Part shown: piece by piece, positions 34,941-46,564 of the stretch
Numbering within the stretch: the stretch's first letter is position 1
Layout: each line of letters begins with the position of its first letter
Notes under the pieces: model-generated
The model's database searches: none
Seen by the model: the letters and a program-made list of their open reading frames with translations, nothing else
What the model was told of the DNA's origin: nothing
Assembly: GCA_021234535.1 (NCBI GenBank)
Contig: CM037840.1
Location: 7,305,094-7,369,093 of the forward strand
Reading direction: 5' to 3'
DNA from: Stichopus chloronotus
Lineage: Eukaryota > Echinodermata > Holothuroidea > Aspidochirotida > Stichopodidae
DNA length: 64,000 nt
Position numbers and translations under genes: made by a program

Positions 34941-35761
34941 CTGCAACACAAAGGAAAAATAAAAATGTTAGTAGAAAAGAGGTATGATTAAGATGCATTT
35001 TATGGAATTGATGATTCTTCTTTAAACTCATCAAAACATTTTGTAAAGTTTCTAGAACAGAAGAGGAGGAATCCAGATTATATTAAAACAGCTTCAAATA
35101 ATCTCACTGCATTTTTCATTAATTGTTTAACATTCTGTATGTCTCCTATAATGCTGCAGGAAATGTATGTGCTAACAAAAGATAAACCTTTCTTAAAGAA
35201 TTTATCTCCAAAGCCTAAAAAGAAAAACTTATCTAGGCTTATACTAGGAATATTCATGTGTGAATCTACTACTTGCTTGAACATTGCAAAGTTTTGGATT
35301 TTGAAAGACTTGATCATCAGATCTTGCATTTTAATGAATGAGCTGCTTCAATTTAAAAAATTAAATATGGTGATCTCACTGACTGCATTGCCTTGGACTT
35401 GTATCATAGTTGGTATTGAAGAGCACAGTAATGTAGTAGCTACAAATAAGTTTTGATGACAATTTATCATTGTTATATTAATCTTTCCATACTGTAAAAA
35501 CAAGCAAACTCCTCAATAGCCATGATGGTACTAGGCAATAATTTTAGGTTTGTTTTTTTTTTGCTATTACCAGCAGGGTTTGTAGTTAGTTTTGGAACTT
35601 TGACAGAGTCCCTAATCCTGATGTAAAAATTTTGGGAGATTTGTAAAAATAGAGATGTAATGTTTTTCTCATGATTTTGTATGAACTATTACAAAAATAC
35701 CTTTAAATTTTCAAAGTTTTGACTCTTTACACTGTTTTAATATAGATGAAAATGCCTTTAC

Positions 35762-35842
35762 CTGTATTAAATTAGGAACATCTTCAAAACCATCGTCAGA
35801 GAAACAATCAGCATCCACTGAGCTGCGGTTCCCATCAGTTTC
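35762..35842 (-). CDS. CACTA-like transposase exon 4 (81-nt duplicate B)
   Basis: The 81-nt exon (acceptor AATTGGCAG, donor GTAAAGG) is phase 0 and encodes 27 residues: ETDGNRSSVDADCFSDDGFE, then DVPNLIQ. Same length, phase and residue pattern as exon 3, so the two arose by exon duplication. It splices directly to the large last exon. Confidence 0.65.
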
Positions 35843-36059
35843 CTGCCAATTGAAAGAAAAGAAGTGTTCACAAGGTGCTTAGACTTTGACCTCTAGTGAC
35901 CTCAAATACATTTGAGCTCTTGAAGATAGGATCTACATCACCATCACATTGATTCTTCTACCTCCTGCAATAATAAAGCCACAAAGTCAAAGGGACAATA
36001 TTTATGCCCAACAAATGACAATACAGAGTGTACTCATTTTGAAGTTCAAATGCTAGGCC

Positions 36060-37170
36060 CTTCTTGAGATACCATGTCTATGAGGTTTTCAATCTTTGTT
36101 CTGCTGACCTCATGTTACCTTTGATAAGTACAGGAAATGACAAATCATCTACTCATCAAGATCTGCCAATGTTAACAAAACACTTCCACAAAATTCTATC
36201 CATTCAAAATGGACAGAATTCACATCAGGACTGAAGTTCAAACAACTTCACACACTGAAATACAGTTTTTACAAGGTTCTCAAACTAACATCTCTACAGA
36301 CTAGCTCACATGACCAAAGTTTAACTTTCAGTTGCAGAGATATCTCCCTTAGTTGGTTTTCAGGTTTCCCATCTTGTGACATCAAATAACCACACTGTAC
36401 CAAGGCCTCAGGAAGATAAGCTTTGGCTGAGTCTTACTGTTTTTTATTGAAAATAAATAAATAAATGACCTTTGAACTACCCGAGAAAGAATAGGGATCA
36501 CCTACTCACCATAGAATACCTAATTAACAACAAACCAACTTTGAAGTTCAAGCAGCTTTCAGTTATTGAATTATTATGCTTTAAAGCAAAAGTGTCACAC
36601 ACTTATACACCATCACCATTGCATATTCCTTGCCTGCCTTTGCCAAGGAATCAAAAGAAAGTTCACTTATTGGAACGCCAACAAGATAAATCAAAATAAC
36701 AGTCACAGAGAACTCTTCACAGTAATCTACTCAGCTGGTGAAGACTTTTAAGAACCTGAACTTCATATCAGCATTCACTTAAATTCTTCAAAATAAATAG
36801 CAAGCCATGACCAACCTTTTTTTACTGTAAAAGGATAATTTTCATCAGAGTTCACTATGATATATTCAAATTTGTTACCTGAGCTGAATCAGCGCTGTCT
36901 TCCAACTCATCAGGGGTGAGACATCCAGCATGAAATGAAGCCTGGTTTTCATTCACCTGCTGAAATTCGAAACAAAAGTCTTGAAGTCTACATGCAGAAA
37001 TTAGTCAAGGGTATGCTTCTTGGGATAGTTTACTAGAGTTTCACAACTTAACCTCTAGTGACCTTAAATGACCTTCAACCTCCACAAAAATGATAGGGAT
37101 CATCTACTCGATATGACTGACCCACACACAAAGTATGACCTTAGTCAAGGTTACCCTTCTTAAGATGTCA
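36060..37170 (+). repeat. Scattered DR1-type repeat units
   Basis: Diverged copies occur at about 36060-36130, 36380-36480 (TGACCTTTGAACTACC) and 37020-37170 (TGACCTTCAACCTCC, TGATAGGGATCATCTACTCG). They are intronic on both sides of transposase exon 3. Confidence 0.7.
36879..36959 (-). CDS. CACTA-like transposase exon 3 (81-nt duplicate A)
   Basis: The 81-nt exon (acceptor AATTTCAG, donor GTAACAAA) is phase 0 and encodes 27 residues: QVNENQASFHAGCLTPDELE, then DSADSAQ. It aligns without gaps to the neighbouring exon at 35762-35842 (N..S..A.C..D...ED.....Q). An alternative acceptor three bases downstream (CAG) would drop the first Gln. Confidence 0.62.
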
Positions 37171-37813
37171 TGTTTGAATCACTGCATTCACACCTGTCAA
37201 CTCTCAGTTTTAGGCCCAATCTCATGGTGAGAAAAGTTATAGGTAGGCCTAAATCCCAACTCTTTGTAGGACCAGCACAGTAGACCGTAATTGTGACCTG
37301 GTTTTCTCCCAAATCTCTTGACTTTTCAAGTTAGAGAATTCCAAATCTACAGTATTTCTGAGCAAGACAGCTTGACAGGTCTGAACATAACACCTTTTCA
37401 AAATTTGGTGGAAATTCTCTGTCAATCAAACAATACTTCACAAATGTTACTTTTTCACAATATAGATTCCATGCATGTTGACACCATTGCAATAATTTGG
37501 CAAGTATTTGAAATCAAAATATATTCCATGAGCAGAGATTAATTTTCTCTTCAGCACCACTTCAAGCACATAACAGACACGTACAATGCACAGCATACCC
37601 CCCCACACACACACACTGCTGTTAGCTGTGCCACTGATGTACAGTTATGATGGCATTCACCTGTTCTGATGTAGTACTGACTTCATCATCGTATGAGGTC
37701 CCTTCATTATACGATTGGCAAATGTGCTGGTAGATGTTACTTACAGCAGAAGCCGATAATAAAAAAAAAATTCACATTTTGTTCAGTGTTTACCCTATTG
37801 CTCATGTCCACTG

Positions 37814-37985
37814 ATTTACTTCACTCCTTTAAACTGTCTCCTCAGAAGAAATGCACTACCATATGCCATGCCAAGAGTACTGGCATCCTTTAGCACAACT
37901 ACTGGCACTGTACTAGCACAAGTAGGCCTACTCTTGGCACAGTAGATGGGAGTGCAGTAATTGTAAGGAGACAGGTAAGTGATTC
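37814..37985. mobile_element. DIRS terminal-repeat foldback
   Basis: The left arm (GATTTACTTCACTCC..., GCCAAGAGTACTGGCA) and the right arm (CTACTCTTGGCACAGTAGATG, GGAGACAGGTAAGTG) are both copies of the DIRS right terminal repeat. They face each other across about 40 bp, with no coding sequence between. It sits in the transposase intron between exons 2 and 3. Confidence 0.8.
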
Positions 37986-38561
37986 ATTTTTAAATAACCA
38001 CACCATGTGGGTCGTGGGATCACAATGACAATAACTTTGGTTATGTGTTCATTTCTTTCATTTTTTTTTAACTGTATCATGCATATTTCATGTTAATTTT
38101 AACCTTCCCAGAATTTGACATACCTCAAGGAAAAAAACGAGAATAGGCACTTGCATCTGTTGAACAAACAACTGTAGCAAACAGAGTAAGGGTTTGAGGA
38201 GGAAATTTAGGACTATCCCTCACTTTACATCACCTGCTGTATGTCATGCACATCTGCTTCCAAATAAAACACACGAGCCTATAGTATCACATATGACCTT
38301 TGGCTTATCATATCATAAGAATCATACAGAAAAAATTCTAAACAATGGCTTTATGACCACCATGTTTAATTATAAATACCTATTGGAAAGTATACACACC
38401 TGAAAGTGATATTATGGACCTTGGTGTTAAGTAGGTTAGACTATAACAGACTGGATCTATTTGATGGTGTTAGTCTTAAGACAAAACATTAGTGTAGCTT
38501 TACACATGATAATACCAAATCAAGTTAAATATTCAGCGTACTAATGATTTCCTATACTTAC

Positions 38562-38666
38562 CTCAGGCAAATCTTTGTCCTGCTGCATTTGGGTATGGGC
38601 ACCATCAGATGTTTCCAGATTACCTGAGCATGAAGGCTGCAAGTCATGGGTAGTGTCCTCATATCT
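38562..38666 (-). CDS. CACTA-like transposase exon 2
   Basis: The 105-nt exon has acceptor GTCATTTCAG and donor GTAAGTATAGG, phase 0 at both ends. It encodes RYEDTTHDLQPSCSGNLETS followed by a Gln/Asp-rich end. It is a polar linker without a recognised domain. Its membership rests on phase, strand and spacing. Confidence 0.6.
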
Positions 38667-40201
38667 CTGAAATGACAAAATGAAAAAAAGAAACAACATT
38701 GAAAGAAACCATTTCAAGTTCAAACATGAAAGTGATCCTTCACGTAAAATATGTTTAGACTATACAGGCGCGACAGAAAATGCAAGAAATTTGCAGTTTT
38801 TGCACTGGTGTTAGTGCTAGCGTCTGATTGGCTGTTACAAAAATCCATTCGTAAAACTTGCTTTAATACCATAATGGTGTTAGAAATCAATACAGTGTAT
38901 TGCATGGGACAGGCTCAAAAGTTTGCACAGGGAATTCTGCGGCAGAAAGTCAATCATCTTAACTGTGTAATAAATCTCATCTTTGGGATGAAGTACAGTG
39001 CACACTAGAAGAAAACGATTACTAAAATATTAGCAGACGATGACTCAAACTTGTATCAATTGTACATTCACATATAGATCTAGCTAACCAGGACATATTT
39101 CATAGGGCCTATATAGGCCCTAATCATATCTTTCCAAACGTTGGTGCTTTACTATATTTTGTTGAGATAACTCTGTGACCTTTCGTAGATAGTACAGTAC
39201 TTTGCAAGTGAGCACTGAGTTACCAGTCCTCGGAGACGACGAGAATATACTTCGCCCAACCCACTAAACCTTATAAAATCAATCGTGCATATCTGGTACC
39301 CCAAAGGACAGTTAAAATCTTATGAATAGCTTGGAAAAATTGAAGCGAAAATTACTTCAATAATAAGAAAATAACAAAGAAGTCTTTCTTACCAAGCAAA
39401 TGCACATTTTTGTGAGGTTAATGACCAAATATGTGTAACTAATGCGTAACTGCTATACATATGCACAACGTATGCCACACCCACATGCTGGCATGACCCA
39501 ATCACATTCAATGTTGACGATATGATATTCTCTGTAACGTCCGCTGGATCTAAGTTTACATCGGCCACCCACGTATAACTATGGGAGAATTTCGTTGTAC
39601 AATATAAAAAGGCTCAAGTTGGGCGACCGATTTTCCACAAAGTAGAGGTAAAATCTGATACAAACTTTTCCGTTGTTTTCGCAAGTCTTAAATACAATTT
39701 TGCTAGTAATTTGATCCGATATGGTATGGATTGTACCTCGAAATCTGTCATTTTAACCAACATATTTACTTGAGTTAATGATACGACGTATAACTTGCCA
39801 AATTTTGGGCATCTCACTAACGTTAGCGTGACAATCGTATCATGAAGAGTGCCCTTTTAAACAAATCCTGTGCCTAAACCTACAACAAAAACCTGTGAAA
39901 AAACTAGCTACAAAAATGGTCAGGAAAAATTCCACCTAAGAGTCAAAATCATGATTTGAAAATTAGGAACATTTGTCGGAAACTGCGAATAGCTGGGAAG
40001 CTCTAGCTAGTCTGGCAGTGCGCGAAGTTTGGTGTATAGTATACTATACTGCAAATGTTTCATTTATTTAAGCTATAGGCCTACCATTTTGTACCCTTCT
40101 GACAGAATGATTTTTCAGTATAAGTGCAATATAACTGCTTGTATACTGAAGGAAACCGTCTTAGACTTAATATTACACCTGGATAAGACTAAATTGCTTA
40201 C

Positions 40202-40315
40202 CATCTTCAGCAACCATCTTTTTTTCGTATTTCTTGGAACCTCCTTGTCAGCATTTTGCAGGAAGCGCTTGTAATTTCCACGAGGTCCACGTTTTCCTCT
40301 ACTAACTGTTGTCAT
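40202..40315 (-). CDS. CACTA-like transposase exon 1
   Basis: 38 codons from an ATG at 40315 to a GTAAGCAA donor, phase 0. It encodes a basic N-terminus, TTVSRGKRGPRGNYKRFLQ, then NADKEVPRNTKKRW. An RGPRGxYKxYL...xxVPxxTxxR start is common in animal tnp2-type transposases, where a short basic head precedes acidic linkers. The start is the first ATG after upstream stops. The exon faces the BEN gene across a 0.9-kb gap. Confidence 0.65.
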
Positions 40316-41229
40316 ATTGCTGGGGCCAATTTACAACTTCACAAATATTAAGATACACCTAGCCTTTAGACAAATGCGAGATCAGACCAGATGTGCATGA
40401 AAACTATGGCGAGACCCAGGGGAGGGAACTGTACGCCGAGCTAGCTGTCGTAAGCTGCGGAGATATCGATCATACACAGTATATATCAGGCCACAGGAAG
40501 GGGCGTGGGTGTGCTGTCGGTACTATTTCCCTATGTCTTTCGGTGATGCATCAGCCCAAAGACGTTCCAAAGACGCGCAACGAAACTTTGCAAATATGAA
40601 AAAAAAAAAGGCGCTGATCATACCAAAGAAAAGATGCTGGCATATTAACGGAACATGAAAATAATTCTGTCCGTGTAGGCAAAGATTATGGAATCTTTTA
40701 ATACCATGATCAAGGCGATATGGATTGTTTTCAATACAAACCATAAAAACGTGTAAGTAAATTTGAAATATGTCCCCTCAAGATTAAAGCCAATGTATTC
40801 AAAGTACATTACCAATGAAAACAATGATAATCAACCCCCTTCATAAAGTCAGCATGTTCCAATCAAGTGTAGAAATATGAGATACCCTTACATACGCAAT
40901 ACCTATGAATGGACTGTCATGGAGTTTTGATTGCTTTTCCCGGGTATGTATATTTTAAATGATAGCATTTCTAACTTTGTAAGTCAAAGCGGTGTACTAA
41001 AAATGAAAGCTTTCTTTGTTGCTACGCTACTGTGGTACCTATATTACTTCAGCTCATTACTAATTACTAAGACCGGTTTACATTGGCCTTGTACGCGCTA
41101 ACGAGGAATTCCACACACAATCGAACAGCCGGCTGCATGCAGCTGTGTGGGCGTCGTGCACGAAAATAAGAACGATACGCTATACGTTGTAGGCCTATTC
41201 AAGATTCTCAAAATTTTACGGACAGCTGC
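40316..41229. promoter_or_regulatory. Putative divergent promoter of the two element genes
   Basis: The gap between the leftward transposase start (40315) and the rightward BEN-gene start (41230) is relatively rich in CpG for this window, notably 40390-40510 and 41080-41290. No TATA or initiator is assigned. The call rests on head-to-head gene arrangement only. Confidence 0.4.
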
Positions 41230-41444
41230 ATGAAAATGGCCTTCGTGCTTTTTGATTTCATCGGTCGAAACGAGATCGGGATAGGGCGACGATCTTGGAT
41301 TGTTTCAGCTTACGAAGAGGAGGAGTTTTCCAAGCAGTCGCTGGAATAAAGAGGACGTCGTAAAAGTAGGGTGGCCGTCGAAAGGGCTAGCTTCTAAAGT
41401 CGGTGGCTCAGCAGTATATGACACGAAAGTGTTGTGTATTTCAG
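41230..41444 (+). pseudogene. BEN-domain gene, first exon with frameshift
   Basis: ATG at 41230 (or 41236) opens MKMAFVLFDFIGRNEIGIG and then RRSWIVSAYEEEEFSKQSLE, followed by TAA. In the +1 frame the text goes on NKEDVVKVGWPSKGLASK, VYDTKVLCISG to a GTTCGT donor. N-termini of the form (V)xFxDxxxxxxVPxxWI...WP...Y.VKVL are common in BEN-domain proteins of invertebrates, so the two frames look like one exon broken by a one-base indel. Its phase does not fit the next exon called here. Confidence 0.45.
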
Positions 41445-42272
41445 GTTCGTATAGCTGGTTTCAGTTTCACTGAAAAGTGTCTGTTTCTCATGATAAAAAT
41501 ATTTGTATAATAGGCCTGTGCAGTGTGCTTGTAGCTTCAATTCTTTTCACTAATAACTCAACCAAACAATTTTTAAATATGGCAAAATTAGGGAGACTGC
41601 ATAAGTAAATATAACTGACAAATTTCTTTTCAACCGCCAGAATGTTCATGATTATAGTCCCACCGTAAAGGACTACTTAGATCATTTTACCTCAAGTTTG
41701 AACCTTCCGTTCTTTCAAAGAACAAAATGTATCGGGAGTTTGGGACAGTGGCCTACAAAAAGTAATTTATTGAAGTTTCTTTGAAGCAAATAAATTGATG
41801 CATCTGAGACTATTATGGGCACAGCAGGCTAGGGAAGGAGTTCATCCACTGGGTGTGGGCTGGATCCAAGTGTAGTAGACTAATTTTTCCGTATCACTAT
41901 GTGCACCCTCAATTCGTTCGCAATGATTGCGGAAAGGTATATTATTGCTTTTTATGTAATTATTAAAACGAAGTTTCAAAGTTTCAAACAAGTAAAAATC
42001 TGGATTATGCCTATACTTGGGTCCCTCAACTTTCCCAATTTGCCAGTCGGAACTGAAATGCTACCGAAGGAACTTGGAATTATCTTTATGGAAATTGTCA
42101 TTTATGGAGGTGACTTACACTATGCGTTTAATAATGGATCGAGCTGACTGTTTTTGTGCCCTTTTTTGCTTCATTCTTAGTTGTGAAATAATCAGTGTCC
42201 ATACAGCATGTACAACAGCATATGTACCTGATTTGTGGGTTATTGCGTAAAAAATCCTCTTTGGCAAACTAG

Positions 42273-42490
42273 GAAGTACAAATGCATGAAACCTTCCCAG
42301 AAGATTGTAGTATATGATTATATAGATTACACAGTATATGGGCGATGTTTTTCCTCAACAGATGATAAATCTGAATTGGAGAAAATGGTATCAGAGATAG
42401 TCAAAAGTTCAGAGGCAAACCACCCTAAGGCCATGGGTGATTTGGGTCAGTGGCAAAAGGATAAAGAAAAGGAAATATCCTGCAGATGCT
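42273..42490 (+). pseudogene. BEN-domain gene, second exon candidate
   Basis: Acceptor GGCAAACTAG, donor GTGAGTTGG. It encodes KYKCMKPSQKIVVYDYIDYT, SELEKMVSEIVKSSEA and KDKEKEIS, a charged helical segment. No recognised domain. The phase at its 3' end would give an immediate stop if joined to the 42929 exon, so an intervening exon or a mutation must be assumed. Confidence 0.4.
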
Positions 42491-42928
42491 GTGAGTTGGT
42501 GCTGTATAATAATTGAAAACATTTCCAATTTACAAGTTCATTGAAGTTGCATACTTCTGTTAGTACTTCTTACATGAAACAAAAAACTGACACCAGCTAC
42601 CTTGTGTGAACAAAAGGAAAGTAGTGACATACAAGTCTGTTGATACAACAAAAGTCATCCAAATCTTCTGACAGTCAAAAATTCCTTGTTATATTTTTGA
42701 AGTAATTTTGAATAATTGAATTTCTGAATTTTTTATAAAAAATTGTAATCATTTTTCTTTTGTGGCACTAATAATAACAAAAGACTTTAAAACTTTAATA
42801 GCTTTACAAATGTACGAAAGAATTTGCACATTCAGAAAAAATGTATTATGTCAAACAGGATTCAATGAATTCTCTTATTTGAAAACAAAAATATGCAAAG
42901 AGAAAAAAATGTTTGAATTTCATTTTAG

Positions 42929-43048
42929 GATGAGACAACAAAACAGCAAGGTTGTGCAAAAAAGATGAAGACTGCTGCAGTACCTACGTATAAAAATTTG
43001 ATGGAAGAAATTTTGGAGAAAGAAAGTATGGAAAGGTCTAATAACCAG
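42929..43048 (+). pseudogene. BEN-domain gene, linker exon
   Basis: The 120-nt exon (acceptor CATTTTAG, donor GTGACAAT) is phase 0 and open throughout. It encodes DETTKQQGCAKKMKTAAVPT and then YKNLMEEILEKESMERSNNQ, a Lys/Glu-rich linker. It splices in phase to the 45038 exon. Confidence 0.5.
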
Positions 43049-43239
43049 GTGACAATTATGCCAAGGATTTCTTCCCCAAATAATAATCATCTAGAGTTCA
43101 TCTGCCTAAATCCTTATTTAATTTGAAATATTAACCAGAAAGCCAAAAGGCTTTGTGATTCCTTGCTACATGGTTATATTACAACAAACATGAATTATTC
43201 ACATGACAAGTATAAGATCAACTGCAGTTATTTTTCTTG

Positions 43240-43425
43240 ATACACCACAAGCCTTTAACCCAAAATGACCTTTATTTTGGTGACCTAAAATTACTGCGAC
43301 ATTTGATGTCCACCAAAAGCAATAGGGATCACCTACCCAGGCCATACAACCCACACATCAAGTACAGTATGAGTATGACATCAGTCAACATTATCTCTGA
43401 GCTCCAAGAAACACACAGTAATCAA
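43240..43425 (+). repeat. DR1-type repeat unit, diverged
   Basis: Contains AAAATGACCTTTATTTTGG, then TGATGTCCACCAAAAGCAATA and GGGATCACCTACCC, the layout of the dispersed 144-bp unit. Confidence 0.65.
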
Positions 43426-43990
43426 TGCTGCTTCTAGTCTTGCCTGTTGTTGGTTGAATCAAATAACTCAACTTTACCTCATCTGAACTCAGCTTGTCTG
43501 CCATATTTACCTCAAAATTCTTCATAAAGGACCAGAATGTTCTTGGGTCTCCATCGTATGGTGAAATTTCTGCCTTAAGTAATTCCAACACTAATTTGAA
43601 AGTCAATTTCCTCCTTCAACTTTTTCAGTGCTTCCTCCCTCTCCTCAGTATAATGCTTTTGGCATTCCAACATCCAGCTTTCTGCTTGCTCAAATACTTC
43701 ATCAGACAACAACCCAGCCAGATCAGCATGAACCTCTTCCATTGCCTCAAATTGGCGCTCTGCCTTTTGCAAATTTCCCTTTATCGACTCTGCGATAATT
43801 TCTTCCTTGTTACAAGTAGCTTTTAACACACTCAAAGTCCTCATAAGTTGACCCTAAGTTATGATTCCTCCTCAATATTTTTGCTTCCCCCATCCTTTCC
43901 GACATTGTGAAATATGATTGAAAGCACTCCAATTTGATTGTTAAGAAACCTCGTTCTGCTACCAGCTGTCCCTCTGGATATTGATATTAT
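43391..43990 (-). pseudogene. BEL/Pao-type retrotransposon gag fragment
   Basis: From about 43844 down the minus strand encodes a charged coiled segment (SIKGNLQKAERQFEAMEEV, EEREEALKKLKEEIDFQ), then in the next frame LLKAEISPYDGDPRTFWSFM, KNFE and VKLSYLIQPTTGKTRSSID. The F.GDP..FW.F...F and L.YL(I/L)Q...GKAR..I motifs are the capsid start of BEL/Pao (and related DUF1759) gag proteins. Only this piece is present, it is frame-shifted, and it sits in an intron of the BEN gene. Confidence 0.7.
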
Positions 43991-44439
43991 CCAAATAAAT
44001 GACAGAACAGATGGTATTTTATTTTCCTCCTTTTTTTTTATAAACCCATTAACATTCCAGTGCACCCACCTTATCTATCTGACCCCATGACCCCCCCATA
44101 CCAAGACTATCTCTCTGGACAACTTATGGCGGCCTCACACTAGAAGTTACTCACTAAGTTACAAATGCAGTACTGTAGGGAGCAATCCCATTGAGTTAAC
44201 TGTGTGCGACAGAATAAAAACTGAAATTGCACAATGTAGACCCCGTATGCATTTGTACGGTAGTTTATAATAACCACAATAATGGTGTTTAGGCTATTAT
44301 TATTGTTTTATAGTGAAAAATGATCCCTTCCTCTCTATTGATAGGCATTAAATTTCACAGGGTCGTGAACCTGTTAATAACACAGACAACCTTATCAAGT
44401 TTAAAACAAATCTGACCCACGGATAAGGAACTATGGCAG

Positions 44440-44640
44440 TTTTAACATTTTTTATGTTTTACCCCATAACCTCATTAATATGCAAGATTTGGACACCAAA
44501 AACAATAGGGATCATCTACTCAATATGGGCAACCTACATGCCAAAAATGAAATTACTCAGAGTTACCCTTCTTGAGACAGAGTGTTTACGAGCAACCGTC
44601 ACACACACACACATACACACACATGACATCAGGACTGCAT
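44440..44640 (+). repeat. DR1-type repeat unit with (CACA)n tail
   Basis: ACACCAAAAACAATAGGGATC, TCTACTCAATATGGG and ACCCTTCTTGAGACA follow the unit layout. A short (CA)n at 44598-44625 follows, as the CATA array follows the 14.2-kb array. Confidence 0.65.
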
Positions 44641-45037
44641 AGATTCCCCTGCCTACGGCAAGGAATCAATAAACTAAAGAAATGGTTTGAATATTTATTA
44701 TATTACTGATGAACATTTCAAGTGATTGTTACGTTTTTAACATATAATTTTCTCAGGATAATGTCTTGTGACGGTAAACATAATTTTTCATAAAATATGA
44801 CCCTATTAGCAAGGTGTAATGGTTCATTGTGTTCTGAAAATTTTACACTTTTTATTTTCTTATTTTCTTAGTCTTGTGGTAATGTAACAATCATGTTACT
44901 CTTCTCCAATTATCTAAGATAAGTCACTTTGAGTCACTTTGAAAAATTCAAATTGCAAAAATTAATAAAAAGTGCTGCACATTACTGGAGGACACAATTA
45001 ATAAGTAAAATACGTTTGATTGTTTTCTGATTAACAG

Positions 45038-45146
45038 GACGAAGTGATAAAAAGTCTTTACTAGGAAATCGCATCTCTGAAGGAAGACAAGAGGCAACTA
45101 CAGGCAGAAAACAAAAATTTGAGGAAAAGCATCAGGCTGATAACTA
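45038..45146 (+). pseudogene. BEN-domain gene, coiled-coil exon with in-frame stop
   Basis: Acceptor GATTAACAG, donor GTGAGTG; phase 0 in, phase 1 out. It reads DEVIKSLY, then TAG at 45062-45064, then EIASLKEDKRQLQAENKNLR and KSIRLIT, a clear leucine-heptad coiled coil. The stop sits where a glutamine-like coil residue would be expected. Coiled coils commonly precede BEN domains in this protein class. Confidence 0.6.
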
Positions 45147-46204
45147 GTGAGTGTTTGCAATTAGTAATTACTCGGATCTGCTGACCTAAAACGAGTCAAA
45201 TAAGTAAAAAATCGGTGAAGAACTCCGAAAGTCTGTAACATCCATATTCATCGAATACAATATGAATATTCAATACTATCGCCTTTCCAGGCTATGAGGA
45301 GGTGTGGCTGAACAGTTTCACACGTAGCCTACGTGTGCTGTATGTATCATCAGCTATCACTAAACTCTTGTTTACTTAGCATTACGCAATGCACGAACAG
45401 CATGTGAACCGTACGCATTCGGTTATGTTTATTCATATAACGTCATCTACTTACACTGTGATTGGTCATCGTATTGAGTAGGCTGTCTTGTCTTATACAT
45501 GAACATTTATTTTTTTTACCCGACAAATATTAAGAGTTCTCATTCAACAGTAATTAATGCAATGATTACCATTTCTTCTACCTTCAAACACCTCCCCAAC
45601 GTCTCTATATTTCAGTGACCAATCAGTGCAGAAAGAACAATAAACTAAAGGTGAATTTTCTCAGTCAAACCCTGATTTCCCCGTTAAGTTAATTGGGTTA
45701 CTTAATTGAGTCTAAATGTTAGTAGATTCCCTCACCCTGTTTTGCAATATAAGCTTGTGCATATGTGTGCCAAAAGGTGAAGTCTACAAAATGAGGTATA
45801 TGGTTGGACAAATATCAATATCATACACGCATATTAAATTCAATATATTGGTGTATTAATTTTAGACCTACAAGAATATTTCAAATATCATTTGTGAACA
45901 ACCCCCCCTCCGTTTTACAATTCTGGATCAAAGCAGTGGTGGCGTCGCCACTCACTTGGAAAAAACATTCAGCTGGCCGGAACTAGGAATTTTTCACCTT
46001 CACACTCCGACTAAAATATGACCCCTACTATTGTCCTTTTGCCAATCTTGAATATTTCACATATATGGGTAGGTATCAAATTGGCACTGCAGTGTCGTGA
46101 TGACTTGGACTCAACCCAAGAACTCGGTCTCAGACACCAGAAGAACTCGGACATCCATAACTCGGACTCGAATGGTATGACTCAGACTCTGATTGTGTGG
46201 ACTC

Positions 46205-46320
46205 AATCACTGATATGTATAGGTGTACCACATTACGTAGAAGAACCCTATTGTTTCTTGGTCGAGGTCAAAGATCATTTGGGGTCAACAGAGTTGAAAT
46301 TGTGAAATTTTGACATTACC
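46205..46320 (-). repeat. DR1-type repeat unit, inverted
   Basis: On the minus strand this reads TTGACCCCAAATGATCTTTG, ACCTCGACCAAGAAACAATA and GGGTTCTTCTACGTAATGTG, one unit of the same family in the opposite orientation. Confidence 0.75.
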
Positions 46321-46466
46321 ACAATTTACCTTAGCACCTTGGCTGGGGCAGAGTTAACCTGAGTGGAAGTTTGCTTGTGCCATGAGTTGGCTGGAACTTG
46401 GTTAGTATATGACTGCACCTGTTCAGGAAACATTCATACAAATTCTGTTTTCTTCTGCTTTTGAAG

Positions 46467-46564
46467 ATTTACCAGAACTTCTCACAGGGGTCTCTGGTAT
46501 GCTGGAGAAGATCGACGCCTTTGAGTGGCCAACATCCACAAAGGAAATCACAAAACCGCAAAAG
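46467..46564 (+). pseudogene. BEN-domain gene, exon after coiled coil
   Basis: The 98-nt exon (acceptor TTTTGAAG, donor GTATTTAG) starts in phase 1, matching the coiled-coil exon, and ends in phase 0, matching the BEN exon. It encodes LPELLTGVSGMLEKIDAFEW and PTSTKEITKPQK. No known domain. Confidence 0.55.

Noticed and set aside
37661..37701. Candidate transposase exon (GTSYDDEVSTTSEQ)
   Set aside because: The donor is good, but the acceptor is weak and its 41-nt length breaks the phase 0 chain of the neighbouring exons.
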